Source: an uncultured Eubacterium sp. (GTDB taxonomy: Bacteria; Bacillota; Clostridia; Lachnospirales; Lachnospiraceae). From it: a stretch of DNA of 64,000 nucleotides. The notes under the pieces were generated by a model, which searched no databases, had not been told where the DNA came from, and saw nothing but the letters and a program-made list of their open reading frames with translations. Position numbers and translations under genes: made by a program. The stretch is from positions 36,875 through 100,874 of the forward strand of contig CAJUTM010000005.1 in the NCBI GenBank assembly GCA_910589595.1, in the 5' to 3' direction. Positions 27,287 through 35,461 of the stretch are shown here, in pieces; the stretch's first letter is position 1, and each line of letters starts with the position of its first letter.

Positions 27287-28063
27287 TTAACCCAATCTTC
27301 CTACCTGATTTACCGAGCGGTCCAACATACTGTCATAAGAACGAATCACTTTTTGGTTCGCCTCATACGCACGGGTTATAGTAATCATATCGACCATTTC
27401 CCTCACAACATTAACATTGGATTGCTCTGTATATCCTTGAATCACTTCTGCTGTGGCATCCTGCATGGCGGCTCCTTCCACCGGCTCATACATTGTATCA
27501 CCATATTTTTTAAGATAGTCATAGTCCTGAAAATCAACAATTTTTAATGTATCAATCATTTCCCCGTCCGCAGTAATCACTCCCTGATTGGAAATACTGA
27601 CGGATTTTGCAGATGGATTTATGGTAATATTTCCGTTTTCCCCCTGCACCGGATTGCCATCGGCGTCTACTAAAAGGCCATCCTTTGTCAGCATAAAGCG
27701 GCCGTCCCGCGTATATCGGGTATGAACCTCCCCTGCCTTATCCGTTACGCTCAGGGTAAAAAAACCTTTGCCGCTCAACGCCACATCATATGTATTATTT
27801 GTCTGACGAACAGACCCCTGGTCATAACTGGTATATGTTTCTCCGATTTTGACGCCCAGACTCAACCGTCCAATCAGTTGGTTATGGTACGCCTGAGAAC
27901 CGTCTCTTATCTTTATTCCAAGCACCTCGTCAAATGCCTGACTGGCCACTTTTTCCCCCTTATAACCAACCGTATTGGAATTAGCCATGTTATTAGAAAT
28001 AACATCCAGTCTTTTCTGCTCGTTTACCATGCCTGTCCATGCAGTATAGAGACCTCTTAGCAT
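27287..28063 (-). CDS. Flagellar rod protein of the FlgF/FlhO type
   Basis: This 258-residue paralogue of FlgG has the same terminal motifs (LRGLYTAWTGMVNEQKRLDVISNNMANSNTVGYK; NVNVVREMVDMITITRAYEANQKVI) and lies immediately before flgG in transcription order, the usual place of flgF or flhO. It forms the proximal rod. Confidence 0.88.
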   Translation of the reverse strand: MLRGLYTAWTGMVNEQKRLDVISNNMANSNTVGYKGEKVASQAFDEVLGIKIRDGSQAYHNQLIGRLSLGVKIGETYTSYDQGSVRQTNNTYDVALSGKGFFTLSVTDKAGEVHTRYTRDGRFMLTKDGLLVDADGNPVQGENGNITINPSAKSVSISNQGVITADGEMIDTLKIVDFQDYDYLKKYGDTMYEPVEGAAMQDATAEVIQGYTEQSNVNVVREMVDMITITRAYEANQKVIRSYDSMLDRSVNQVGRLG

Positions 28064-28091
28064 ATCGTTCCCCCTTCCTTTCTGTCAAAAA

Positions 28092-29090
28092 CTAACGCTG
28101 CTCCACTTCCATCTCCCCGCTGAGAAACTCCACATAGCGGCCGGTACCGATGGCAACCGCCGTCATTGGCTCTTCTGCCGTCATCGTAGTAATACCGGTC
28201 TTTGATTCAATTAATTCTTCCAGTCCATACAAAAGACTGCCGCCTCCGGTGAGAACAATACCTCTGTCAGCGATATCCGCTGCCAGTTCCGGCGGCGTCT
28301 TCTCAAGCACGCTGTGTACTGCCTCCACAATTTGTGAAGTCGTATCTTTCAACGCCTCTTCCGTCTCCTCCGACGTCACTGTAATCGTCTTCGGCAGACC
28401 AGTGACAAGATTACGTCCCCGAACATCGACGGCGACGCTTTCCGGCCGCGGATAAGCGGAACCAATGCGGATTTTAATATCCTCCGCCGTCCTCTCACCA
28501 ATCAATAAATTATATTTCTTACGCATATAGCGGACAATCGCATCATCAAAATCATCTCCGGCTATTTTGATGGACGCGCTCACTACGGTTCCACCAAGAG
28601 AAATAACGGCAATATCCGATGTTCCTCCGCCGATATCAACAATCATATTTCCACACGGACGGGCGATATCAATGCCGGCTCCAATCGCTGCCGCAATCGG
28701 CTCCTCAATAATCTTCACATCGCGCGCACCCGCCTGAAAGGCAGCATCTTCAACCGCCTTACGCTCTACCTCCGTCACCTGACTCGGTACGCAAATACTA
28801 ATAAGCGGTTTACGAAACCGCTGTTTTCCTACTGCTTTCTGTATAAAATATTTTAACATCTTCTCTGTCACGGTATAATCTGAAATAACACCCTGACGGA
28901 GAGGACGAACAGCTACAATATTACCAGGAGTACGTCCCAACATAAGACGAGCTTCTGCGCCAATCGCCTTAATACGGTTGGTGTCGCGGTCAAACGCAAC
29001 TACACTGGGCTCTTTTAACACGACTCCCTTACCCTTAACATAAACCAAAATGCTGGCTGTGCCCAAATCAATTCCAATATCAAAAGCCAC
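28092..29090 (-). CDS. mreB: MreB/Mbl actin-like protein
   Basis: The 332-residue protein is a bacterial actin homologue. Phosphate-1 motif DIGIDLGTASILVYVKGKGVVL, phosphate-2 DIGGGTSDIAVISLGG and adenosine motif VLTGGGSLLYGLEELI are intact, as is the ISDYTVTEKMLKYFI block. MreB-type filaments guide side-wall synthesis. In Bacillus the copy next to flhO/flhP is mbl-like, so mbl is also a suitable name. It starts the minus-strand flagellar series here. Confidence 0.93.
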   Translation of the reverse strand: MAFDIGIDLGTASILVYVKGKGVVLKEPSVVAFDRDTNRIKAIGAEARLMLGRTPGNIVAVRPLRQGVISDYTVTEKMLKYFIQKAVGKQRFRKPLISICVPSQVTEVERKAVEDAAFQAGARDVKIIEEPIAAAIGAGIDIARPCGNMIVDIGGGTSDIAVISLGGTVVSASIKIAGDDFDDAIVRYMRKKYNLLIGERTAEDIKIRIGSAYPRPESVAVDVRGRNLVTGLPKTITVTSEETEEALKDTTSQIVEAVHSVLEKTPPELAADIADRGIVLTGGGSLLYGLEELIESKTGITTMTAEEPMTAVAIGTGRYVEFLSGEMEVEQR

Positions 29091-29183
29091 TTTCCTATTC
29101 TCTCCTTTCGTTTCTCCTGTATAGTATTCCCATTTTGCCTATCCTTATTATAAACGTTTTTTCATATATTTCAAAGAGTTTTT

Positions 29184-30584
29184 TTATGATTCTTCCTCAG
29201 CATATGCCGCCTGAAGCATAATGGCGCATTCGACACGCTTACGCTGCAGTTCACATCCTATCTCATATGGCTTATTGATATCACCATGAAAATGGTATGC
29301 ATTGGCAGCACAACCGCCGCTGCAATAGAATTTGGCAAAACAGTTGCGACACTCCTCTTTTGCATATACATTACACAATTTGAAAGAATTGCAGATGTCC
29401 GTCTTGACGATACCATCCTCTACATTCCCCAGACAAAACTTGTCTTCACCTACAAACTGATGGCAGGGATATAAATCCCCCCACGGCGTCACAGCCAAAT
29501 ACTCTGTTCCCGAACCACATCCCGACAACCTTTTATATACGCAGGGGCCGCCGCTCAAATCTATCATAAAATGGAAGAAATTGAAACCTCTCCCCTCTTT
29601 TTTACGTTTCAGCATCTCTGCTGCCAATCGGTCGTAGCCCTCGCAAATAGCCGGAATATCTTCTTTGGAAATGGCATATGGCTCTTCCGGCCCCGCCACT
29701 ACAGGCTCAACAGATATCTGTTCAAATCCCTCGTCGGCCAGATGGAGAACATCTTCCACAAAATCAAGATTATGATGTGTAAATGTTCCTCTTACATAGT
29801 ATTTTGTCTGCTTTCTTGATGCGGCCATCTTTTTAAACTTATCAATAATTAAATCATAACTGCCCTTTCCGTTTTTGAACGGACGCATTCGGTCATGAAC
29901 TTCTTTCCGCCCGTCTATACTGAGCACGACATTATCCATTTCCCGATTCGCAAATTCCATCACTTCATCATTGAGCAGAACGCCGTTCGTCGTCAATGTA
30001 AAACGAAAATGCTTATCCTCTTTCTTTTCTATCTCCCGTCCGTAAGCAACGAGTTTTTTTACGACATCGAAATTCAGAAGCGGTTCCCCGCCAAAAAAAT
30101 CAACTTCGAGATTACGTCTGCTGCCGGAATTGGCAACGAGAAAATCCAATGCTTTCCGGCCCACCTCATAACTCATAAGCGAGCGGTCTCCCTTGTATTC
30201 CCCCTCGCCTGCAAAGCAGTATCGGCATGCCAGATTGCAGTCGTGGGCAATGTGCAGACACAAAGCTTTTACAACGGTCTGGCGTTTCTTAAAATCAATC
30301 ACGCCATCCTCATAGACGTCTCTTGTAAAAAGCGTGCCGTTTTCCTCCAGTTCCTTTATGTCGGCAAACACATCCCGCATGTCTTCTTCCGTGACGCCAT
30401 CCTCTTTATATTTATCCATCAACGCTGAAGCCACAGAGCGGAAACTCTCGTCTCCGTAGCGGTTTCCGTCATCTTCCCGCAGCATTGCCAGCGTGTCATA
30501 AACTACATCATCTACTACGTGTATGGAACCACTGTTTACATCCATCACAATATTATAACCATTATTTTTATATTGATGTATCAT
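29184..30584 (-). CDS. Radical-SAM maturase of the SCIFF peptide
   Basis: The 466-residue enzyme installs thioether cross-links in the SCIFF peptide. It has an N-terminal peptide-binding region (residues 1-100), the CxxxCxxC cluster at C116, C120 and C123 (CNLACRYC), and a C-terminal SPASM region with many cysteines (CNVYAKEECRNCFAKFYC and CELQRKRVEC) for auxiliary iron-sulfur clusters. The precursor gene lies 175 bases upstream on the same strand, with a long hairpin between them. Identity follows from that context and the family-specific architecture. Confidence 0.93.
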   Translation of the reverse strand: MIHQYKNNGYNIVMDVNSGSIHVVDDVVYDTLAMLREDDGNRYGDESFRSVASALMDKYKEDGVTEEDMRDVFADIKELEENGTLFTRDVYEDGVIDFKKRQTVVKALCLHIAHDCNLACRYCFAGEGEYKGDRSLMSYEVGRKALDFLVANSGSRRNLEVDFFGGEPLLNFDVVKKLVAYGREIEKKEDKHFRFTLTTNGVLLNDEVMEFANREMDNVVLSIDGRKEVHDRMRPFKNGKGSYDLIIDKFKKMAASRKQTKYYVRGTFTHHNLDFVEDVLHLADEGFEQISVEPVVAGPEEPYAISKEDIPAICEGYDRLAAEMLKRKKEGRGFNFFHFMIDLSGGPCVYKRLSGCGSGTEYLAVTPWGDLYPCHQFVGEDKFCLGNVEDGIVKTDICNSFKLCNVYAKEECRNCFAKFYCSGGCAANAYHFHGDINKPYEIGCELQRKRVECAIMLQAAYAEEES

Positions 30585-30620
30585 CGTATCTCCTCTTCAT
30601 CGTCAGGCTAACATGGAACG

Positions 30621-30660
30621 AGGACTAGACCGAAAGCATACTTTCGGTCAGCCCTCCATT
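30621..30660 (-). promoter_or_regulatory. Hairpin between precursor and maturase genes
   Basis: GACCGAAAG at 30628-30636 pairs perfectly with CTTTCGGTC at 30641-30649 over a 4-base loop; the stem extends weakly outward toward AGGAC and CCTCC. No T-run follows, so it may be a processing or read-through element that sets the ratio of peptide to maturase. Confidence 0.55.
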
Positions 30661-30758
30661 GCATTCCAACATTACTCTTCCTTCTGTCTCTATATTTGCC
30701 ATTTATGACACAAACAAGGGTGGCGGAGAAATACAGCAACCCATTTACGAAACATCTC

Positions 30759-30899
30759 TTATTTATTTTCGCAGCTCTGATTTCCTACGGTACAAGAAGT
30801 CTTGCAAGCAGACTGGCAGGATGTCTGGCACTCGCCGCAACCGCCTTTTTTCATCGTCTCTTTCAGATTTTTCGTCGTTAATGTTTTAATTCTTTTCAC
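30759..30899 (-). CDS. SCIFF precursor peptide (six cysteines in forty-five residues)
   Basis: The 46-residue peptide begins MKRIKTLTTKNLKETMKK and has six cysteines in the block GGCGECQTSCQSACKTSC and its tail TVGNQSCENK. It is the substrate of the maturase gene downstream and is a ranthipeptide conserved across Clostridia; its cellular role is not settled. I use the GTG at 30899, which sits about 7 bases after AAAGGATGG and gives the family's standard length; an ATG at 30911 would overlap the ribosome site. Confidence 0.95.
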   Translation of the reverse strand: MKRIKTLTTKNLKETMKKGGCGECQTSCQSACKTSCTVGNQSCENK

Positions 30900-30933
30900 A
30901 ATATACACCATCCTTTTGTCGATAATCGTCTAT

Positions 30934-30962
30934 ATTGTAGCACAGGCCGGAAATATTTTCAA
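30934..30962 (-). promoter_or_regulatory. Sigma-A promoter of the SCIFF gene
   Basis: TTGAAA, a 17-base spacer and TACAAT precede the SCIFF start by about 35 bases. Confidence 0.7.
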
Positions 30963-30981
30963 GCAGAATATCTCACTTTTT

Positions 30982-31457
30982 AGGACAATCGCTTAATCAT
31001 TTGTGATTTTCGGGGTGACGGGTATTATACCGTATCTTGTCTTGTGTCGCTCCCCGAAAAATTATTGTTTCTTTCGTTTACGGTTCGCCGCCCGAGTATT
31101 GTCTGAGATGTCTGCCATCGTTTTCCTGACTTTTAACAGCTCATTTGCAACAAATGTTCCTGCTGCGGACAGATGCAACGCATCTGTTTGGGGAAGAAGA
31201 ATGCCAGAAATAAATATATTTGTTTGCGGCATTCTTCTTCCCCAAAGCGGCACCTTTGGTGCCGTCCGCAGTAACCGACAACAAAGGCGGTGCTGTAAAA
31301 GTCAGGGAAAGCGACGGCAGACAGCGAGTTTCGCGAGAGGCGGCGAATGACTTCCGCAAACGAAAAAAACAATGTATTTTTCGTCGGGAGCGCTACACCG
31401 AACAAGATACGGTGTAATACCTGTCATATGGATACAAATGATTAAGCGATTGCCCTG
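30982..31457. repeat. Nested palindromic repeat element, copy 2 (476 bp)
   Basis: The outer arms are about 75 bp each: left from 30982 (GGACAATCGCTTAATCATTTGT...) and right ending 31457 (...ACAAATGATTAAGCGATTGCCC). Next come arms of about 80 bp homologous to copy 1 (TGTCTGCC, CCTGACTTTT), then a stem GCTGCGGACAGATGC..., and a core hairpin TTGGGGAAGAAGAATGCC against GGCATTCTTCTTCCCCAA. The element fills the whole space between the TIGR04086-like stop and the SCIFF promoter. Small frames inside are products of the symmetry and are not listed as genes. Confidence 0.85.
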
Positions 31458-31458
31458 C

Positions 31459-31830
31459 TCACTTTTTTCCCAAGTGTAGCATTCCTCCGAGCATCCCTCC
31501 GAAAGAGCAGAGGAAAAACGCCGGTATAACACCGGAAATCTGTGTAAAAACAGCGCGGTTGCAAATCATGGACACCGTCAGCAAAACGACATAATACAGA
31601 ACGCCCTGAAGCAGTCCCCACAAATAGTGTCGGCCCTCCCGATTGGAACTGACAATCATCCCGCTGATAAAACAGGATAACACATAAGCAAATATGATGA
31701 TGCCGCGCACGACGCCTTCCGAGAGCTCCATCTTAAACATCAAAAACGCCAACAGCACTAAAACAACCGCCGAAATAATATAGGCCAGCACTAACCCTTT
31801 CCCCATCTGCAACACTACTTTTTTCTTCAT
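31459..31830 (-). CDS. Small membrane protein, TIGR04086-like
   Basis: The 123-residue protein has four predicted membrane helices (MGKGLVLAYIISAVVLVLLAFLMF; GIIIFAYVLSCFISGMIV; LLQGVLYYVVLLTVSMI; GVIPAFFLCSFGGMLGGML). From memory it fits the TIGR04086 family of Clostridia, which is often found beside the SCIFF locus, as here. No function is known. Its stop touches the end of the palindromic element. Confidence 0.7.
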   Translation of the reverse strand: MKKKVVLQMGKGLVLAYIISAVVLVLLAFLMFKMELSEGVVRGIIIFAYVLSCFISGMIVSSNREGRHYLWGLLQGVLYYVVLLTVSMICNRAVFTQISGVIPAFFLCSFGGMLGGMLHLGKK

Positions 31831-31889
31831 AGACCCTCCCCCGTTTGTTTCCGTCTGCGATATTTCTTATCAATTTAACATATGAGTCT

Positions 31890-31917
31890 TTGCAAAAAAA
31901 TAGAACTGTGCTACAAT
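31890..31917 (+). promoter_or_regulatory. Promoter of the PHP-domain gene
   Basis: TTGCAA, a 16-base spacer and TACAAT lie about 45 bases upstream of the start. Confidence 0.45.
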
Positions 31918-31961
31918 AGATTGCAAAACCAAAAAAACAGACGTTAGAAACGGAGGGAACC

Positions 31962-32807
31962 ATGAAATATATTGACCTGCATGTCCATTCCGTCTGTTCG
32001 GACGGAACATTTACACCAGAAGAATTGGTAGAGCTTGCCATAAACAATGATTTAATTGCCTTCGCGCTTACCGACCACGATACCGTTGACGGTGTGGAAC
32101 GGGCTATCCTCGCTGCCAAAGACAGAAACGTGGAAGTCATTCCCGGCATCGAATTATCTTGTGAATATACAATCGAGCCTGAGCGCAAAAAGGAAATCCA
32201 CATTTTAGGATATCAATTGGACTGGAAGCACCCCGGACTGTGCGAGGCGCTTACTGCCGTCGCCGACGAGCGCGACAACCGCAACCGGAAAATGTGCGCC
32301 AATCTGTCTGCCGCCGGTTATCCCATTGACTACGATTCGCTTGTCGCCCGTTTTGGCAATAAGATACTGACGCGCGCGCATTTCGCCCGCTTTTTACTGG
32401 AACAGGGCGCCATTCCCAGTCTGGACGCAGCTTTCAAAAAGATACTGGCGCAGGACGGGCCTTACTTTGTCATGCGCAAATATCTGACCCCCAAAAAGGG
32501 AATTGAATTAATCCAACAAGCCGGGGGCATCCCTGTGCTGGCACATCCTTTATTGTACAAAATGTCAGTTACGGAAATCCGAAATATGATTGTTGAATTA
32601 AAAGAATACGGACTTAAGGGTATCGAAGCGCTCTATTCGAGAAATCGGGGCACTGATGAAGCTTTTGTCCGCAAGTTAGCAGATGAATACGATTTATTTA
32701 TTACCGGCGGCTCCGATTTTCACGGAACGAATAAGCCGGATATCGAACTCGGCCGCGGAGAGGGTAAACTCCGCGTTCCCGTTATGCTCTTAGAAAATTT
32801 GAAATAA
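31962..32807 (+). CDS. PHP-domain phosphoesterase (RNase AM-like)
   Basis: The 281-residue protein has the PHP metal site: DLHVHSVCSDGTFTPEEL, FALTDHDTVDGVERA, VIPGIELSCEY, VLAHPLLY and GSDFHGTNKP. The length and motif order match the YciV/RNase AM group, which removes phosphate from 3',5'-bisphosphonucleotides or trims RNA 5' ends. Its 3' end overlaps thiE tail to tail by 26 bases. Confidence 0.88.
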   Translation: MKYIDLHVHSVCSDGTFTPEELVELAINNDLIAFALTDHDTVDGVERAILAAKDRNVEVIPGIELSCEYTIEPERKKEIHILGYQLDWKHPGLCEALTAVADERDNRNRKMCANLSAAGYPIDYDSLVARFGNKILTRAHFARFLLEQGAIPSLDAAFKKILAQDGPYFVMRKYLTPKKGIELIQQAGGIPVLAHPLLYKMSVTEIRNMIVELKEYGLKGIEALYSRNRGTDEAFVRKLADEYDLFITGGSDFHGTNKPDIELGRGEGKLRVPVMLLENLK

Positions 32808-33411
32808 GCGTTTCAGCCGCGGCAGTTATATCCCTCTTCGCCAAGATTGCGGATATGACTGCCGCTCCGTCTACGCCGGTTGCTTTCAGCGACGATATGT
32901 TTTCAGCATTGATTCCACCGATGGCAACGACCGGAATCTCAACCTGCTTTTTAATTGCCGCCAATTCTTCCAATGTCACATGAATTGTATCTGCCTTTGT
33001 CGATGTTCCAAAGACGTCCCCCACACCGAGATAATCTGCGCCCGATTTCCACGCCTCTTCCGCTTTCTCCAATGTGTTTGCCGTAGCTCCGACAATCTTA
33101 TCCGCCCCCAAAATGTCTCTGGCAGCCCAAACCGGAATATCGGTCTGCCCCAGATGCACACCGTCGGCACCAACCGCCAAGGCAATATCCAGACGGTCGT
33201 TTATCAACAGCGGAATTTCATAGGCGTCGGTAATTGCTTTTACTTTCTCCGCCTCTTCATAAAATTCTCTTGATGTGCAATCTTTTTCCCGCAGTTGTAC
33301 TACCGTAACCCCTCCCTGTATCGCCAGTTCAACCGCCTCTTCCAACGTATCGGTCGTCATCAGCCGCCGGTCGGTACATAAGTATAACGTGTAATTCATG
33401 TCCGGTTTCAT
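32782..33411 (-). CDS. thiE: Thiamine-phosphate synthase
   Basis: The 209-residue TIM-barrel enzyme couples HMP-pyrophosphate with hydroxyethylthiazole phosphate. Motifs: VQLREKDCTSREFYEEA (pyrophosphate binding), LLINDRLDIALAVGADGVHLGQTDIPV, YLGVGDVFGTSTKAD and VVAIGGINAENI. No other thiamine gene or TPP riboswitch is nearby. It lies downstream of the four-gene cluster, 32 bases after the coiled-coil gene, and may be cotranscribed with it. Confidence 0.95.
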   Translation of the reverse strand: MKPDMNYTLYLCTDRRLMTTDTLEEAVELAIQGGVTVVQLREKDCTSREFYEEAEKVKAITDAYEIPLLINDRLDIALAVGADGVHLGQTDIPVWAARDILGADKIVGATANTLEKAEEAWKSGADYLGVGDVFGTSTKADTIHVTLEELAAIKKQVEIPVVAIGGINAENISSLKATGVDGAAVISAILAKRDITAAAETLISNFLRA

Positions 33412-33443
33412 TTTCTTAATCCCCCTGTTTTATGCGTACTTTT

Positions 33444-34664
33444 TCAACGCTCTGTCTTATCCAATGGCACACCGCTCAAAATCCGCTCCACCTCTACTGC
33501 ATACTCCGGTTTTTGACTGCGTATCGATTCCATTTCTTCTAAACAATCCTGCATCACTCCCGTATTATAATCCAACTGTTCGCGCAGTTTCTGCCGCTGT
33601 ACATTGAGGTCGTGTCTCACCTCGACCATTTCTTTCGGCTCTACCAGTGCCGCTACCTGCCCCAGCCAGATATCACAGTCTTTAATGCCGAGACGCCGCA
33701 GCTCTGCCAATAAAATCTTATTGTTTTCATCAATACGGATACTCGTTTCCCTCTGTCTTGCCCATTCGCGCTTTGCCTGCAAATACTGTTTGTACACATA
33801 ATCCAATTCGGTTACGTTTCTCACCTGATATTTGAGATACATATAATCCAGCGTCCGCACATTGTTGACATATTTTATTTTTACACGGTTGCTTAAAAAT
33901 ATGGCGCGGTTACATTTCTTTTCCGTAATTACCATATCCACCCGATTTTTTCTCGCCTCATTGAGAACAATCGCCGCCAGTACAAAACCTGCTGCTACCG
34001 CAATGACAAACGGCATACCGATATCCAGTTTAAAACAATATGCCAGCGCCACAAGCATGGCTCCGGTAGCGACAAGCAGTGCGGTCAGGCATTTACCGAC
34101 GGTTTTTAGCATCGCTTGCCTGCGTATAATATCTTTCTTGTCTGCCAGCAATAAATTCTTCTCGCCAGCCAACTGCCGCAAGTCATTTTTTATTTTCATC
34201 TGCAAATCCTCATAGCCTTGCAGTTTCTCAATGTCTTTCCGTACGTTTTCCTCATGTTTCTCCATCGCCCTGCGCTGGGCATCCGTAAATTTGTATTCCT
34301 GCTTTTGCAGCTTTCTCCGCTCTTTCGTCAATTCCACAATCACCTGGGCTGCGGTGAGAAGACGCAGCTTCTCTTCGTCCGGCGCCTGGTCCAGCAATTG
34401 GATGTCTTTCAGATAGGAAGTAACCTGACCGTACTCAAACTTAATGTCCTCACATTGGCGCTTCGCCTCGACAATCGCCTCATTGAGCCGCTGCAGATAG
34501 GCGACGCGGGCATGGTCATCCCGCACATCAATTTTCTCCTTTTCCACCTGTACCGGTGCGTTTTCCAGCTCCTCCAACAGCGGATTCGTACTCTCGGGAT
34601 TATCGTTCTCCGTGGCAGTTTCTTCCGCTGCCTTTTTGCTCCTGAATTTTTTCAGCCATCCCAT
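33444..34664 (-). CDS. Coiled-coil membrane protein of unknown function
   Basis: The 406-residue protein is highly charged and mostly helical. It has a long N-terminal coiled coil (residues about 45-190), two closely spaced membrane helices (about 195-240: CLTALLVATGAMLVALAYCF and IAVAAGFVLAAIVL), then a second coiled coil to the C-terminus. Both ends therefore lie on the same side of the membrane, probably in the cytoplasm. It is the last gene of a four-gene minus-strand cluster starting at 40231; spacing to the TPR-like gene is 15 bases. Confidence 0.6.
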   Translation of the reverse strand: MGWLKKFRSKKAAEETATENDNPESTNPLLEELENAPVQVEKEKIDVRDDHARVAYLQRLNEAIVEAKRQCEDIKFEYGQVTSYLKDIQLLDQAPDEEKLRLLTAAQVIVELTKERRKLQKQEYKFTDAQRRAMEKHEENVRKDIEKLQGYEDLQMKIKNDLRQLAGEKNLLLADKKDIIRRQAMLKTVGKCLTALLVATGAMLVALAYCFKLDIGMPFVIAVAAGFVLAAIVLNEARKNRVDMVITEKKCNRAIFLSNRVKIKYVNNVRTLDYMYLKYQVRNVTELDYVYKQYLQAKREWARQRETSIRIDENNKILLAELRRLGIKDCDIWLGQVAALVEPKEMVEVRHDLNVQRQKLREQLDYNTGVMQDCLEEMESIRSQKPEYAVEVERILSGVPLDKTER

Positions 34665-34679
34665 GTTGCCACCTCCTTA

Positions 34680-35447
34680 TCAGTACACAAATGCCTGTCG
34701 CATGCAGGCCTTGTATTTTGTAATATCGTCTTTTCGTTCTTCCGGCATGCGAAAATCCGCCAACGCCTCCTGATAACGTCTCCGGATTTCCTCTCTTTCC
34801 TTTTGAGAAACGTCAAACGAGAGCGCCTCTGCCTCAAACTCCGCCTCTTTCCCAAGCATAAGCAAAATCCACAAATAGTGTTGCAGCGAATCGCTTTTGT
34901 GATTTCGCACATAAGCCTCTTTGAAATCTTCCATCGCCTCTTCAAACGAAGAAATATAAAAATGAGCAATCCCCTGATTGTGTAAAATGTCTCCATATTC
35001 CTCCGGCGTAAAATTGATTGCAAAACTCCCGTGCAGCAATTTACGGTATTCGTGAAGACTTCTTGCATAGCAGCCGGCGCGGAGATAATTATCGGCTTTG
35101 ATTTTCTTTTTCTTATATATTGGCAAATTCGTTATCTCATCCAAAATGTCTACTATCTGTCTTATTTCCTCTTCCTTATAATAATCGCAGCTACATAATA
35201 CAGCTACAACCAAATCTTTCATACCGTGCTTTTCTTCTATCATATATTTCAGCTTTACCGATAAAACTGACATATCGAGTTCTTCTGTCAGCCATACCGG
35301 CAGGGCAGGCTGAAAAAAATCTTCGTTAATCGTGTATATATGATTGTATATATAATAACACAGTTCCTCGATACTATACACCTGTCCGGCATGATACGGC
35401 ATTGTATACGGCTTATCAGCTACTTTGCCTTTTCCAAGAATTACCAT
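34680..35447 (-). CDS. TPR-like helical protein of unknown function
   Basis: The 255-residue protein is mostly helical. Residues about 125-200 look like TPR repeats (YLRAGCYARSLHEYRKLLHG, YGDILHNQGIAHFYISSFEEAMEDFKEAY), which usually bind peptides. The N-terminal part (YSIEELCYYIYNHIYTINEDFF) is conserved in appearance but unassigned. ATG 35447 follows GGAGGGCGTC. It lies 14 bases from the actin-like gene before it and 15 from the coiled-coil gene after it, which indicates an operon. Confidence 0.6.
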   Translation of the reverse strand: MVILGKGKVADKPYTMPYHAGQVYSIEELCYYIYNHIYTINEDFFQPALPVWLTEELDMSVLSVKLKYMIEEKHGMKDLVVAVLCSCDYYKEEEIRQIVDILDEITNLPIYKKKKIKADNYLRAGCYARSLHEYRKLLHGSFAINFTPEEYGDILHNQGIAHFYISSFEEAMEDFKEAYVRNHKSDSLQHYLWILLMLGKEAEFEAEALSFDVSQKEREEIRRRYQEALADFRMPEERKDDITKYKACMRQAFVY

Positions 35448-35461
35448 GACGCCCTCCACTC

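Noticed and set aside
31062..31532. Several overlapping frames of 60-90 residues on both strands
   Set aside because: They lie inside the large palindrome; the symmetry creates paired frames with similar, low-quality proteins and no ribosome sites.
31733..32203. 156-residue minus-strand frame
   Set aside because: It is antisense to the PHP gene and overlaps the small membrane protein; codon pattern and motifs support the other frames.
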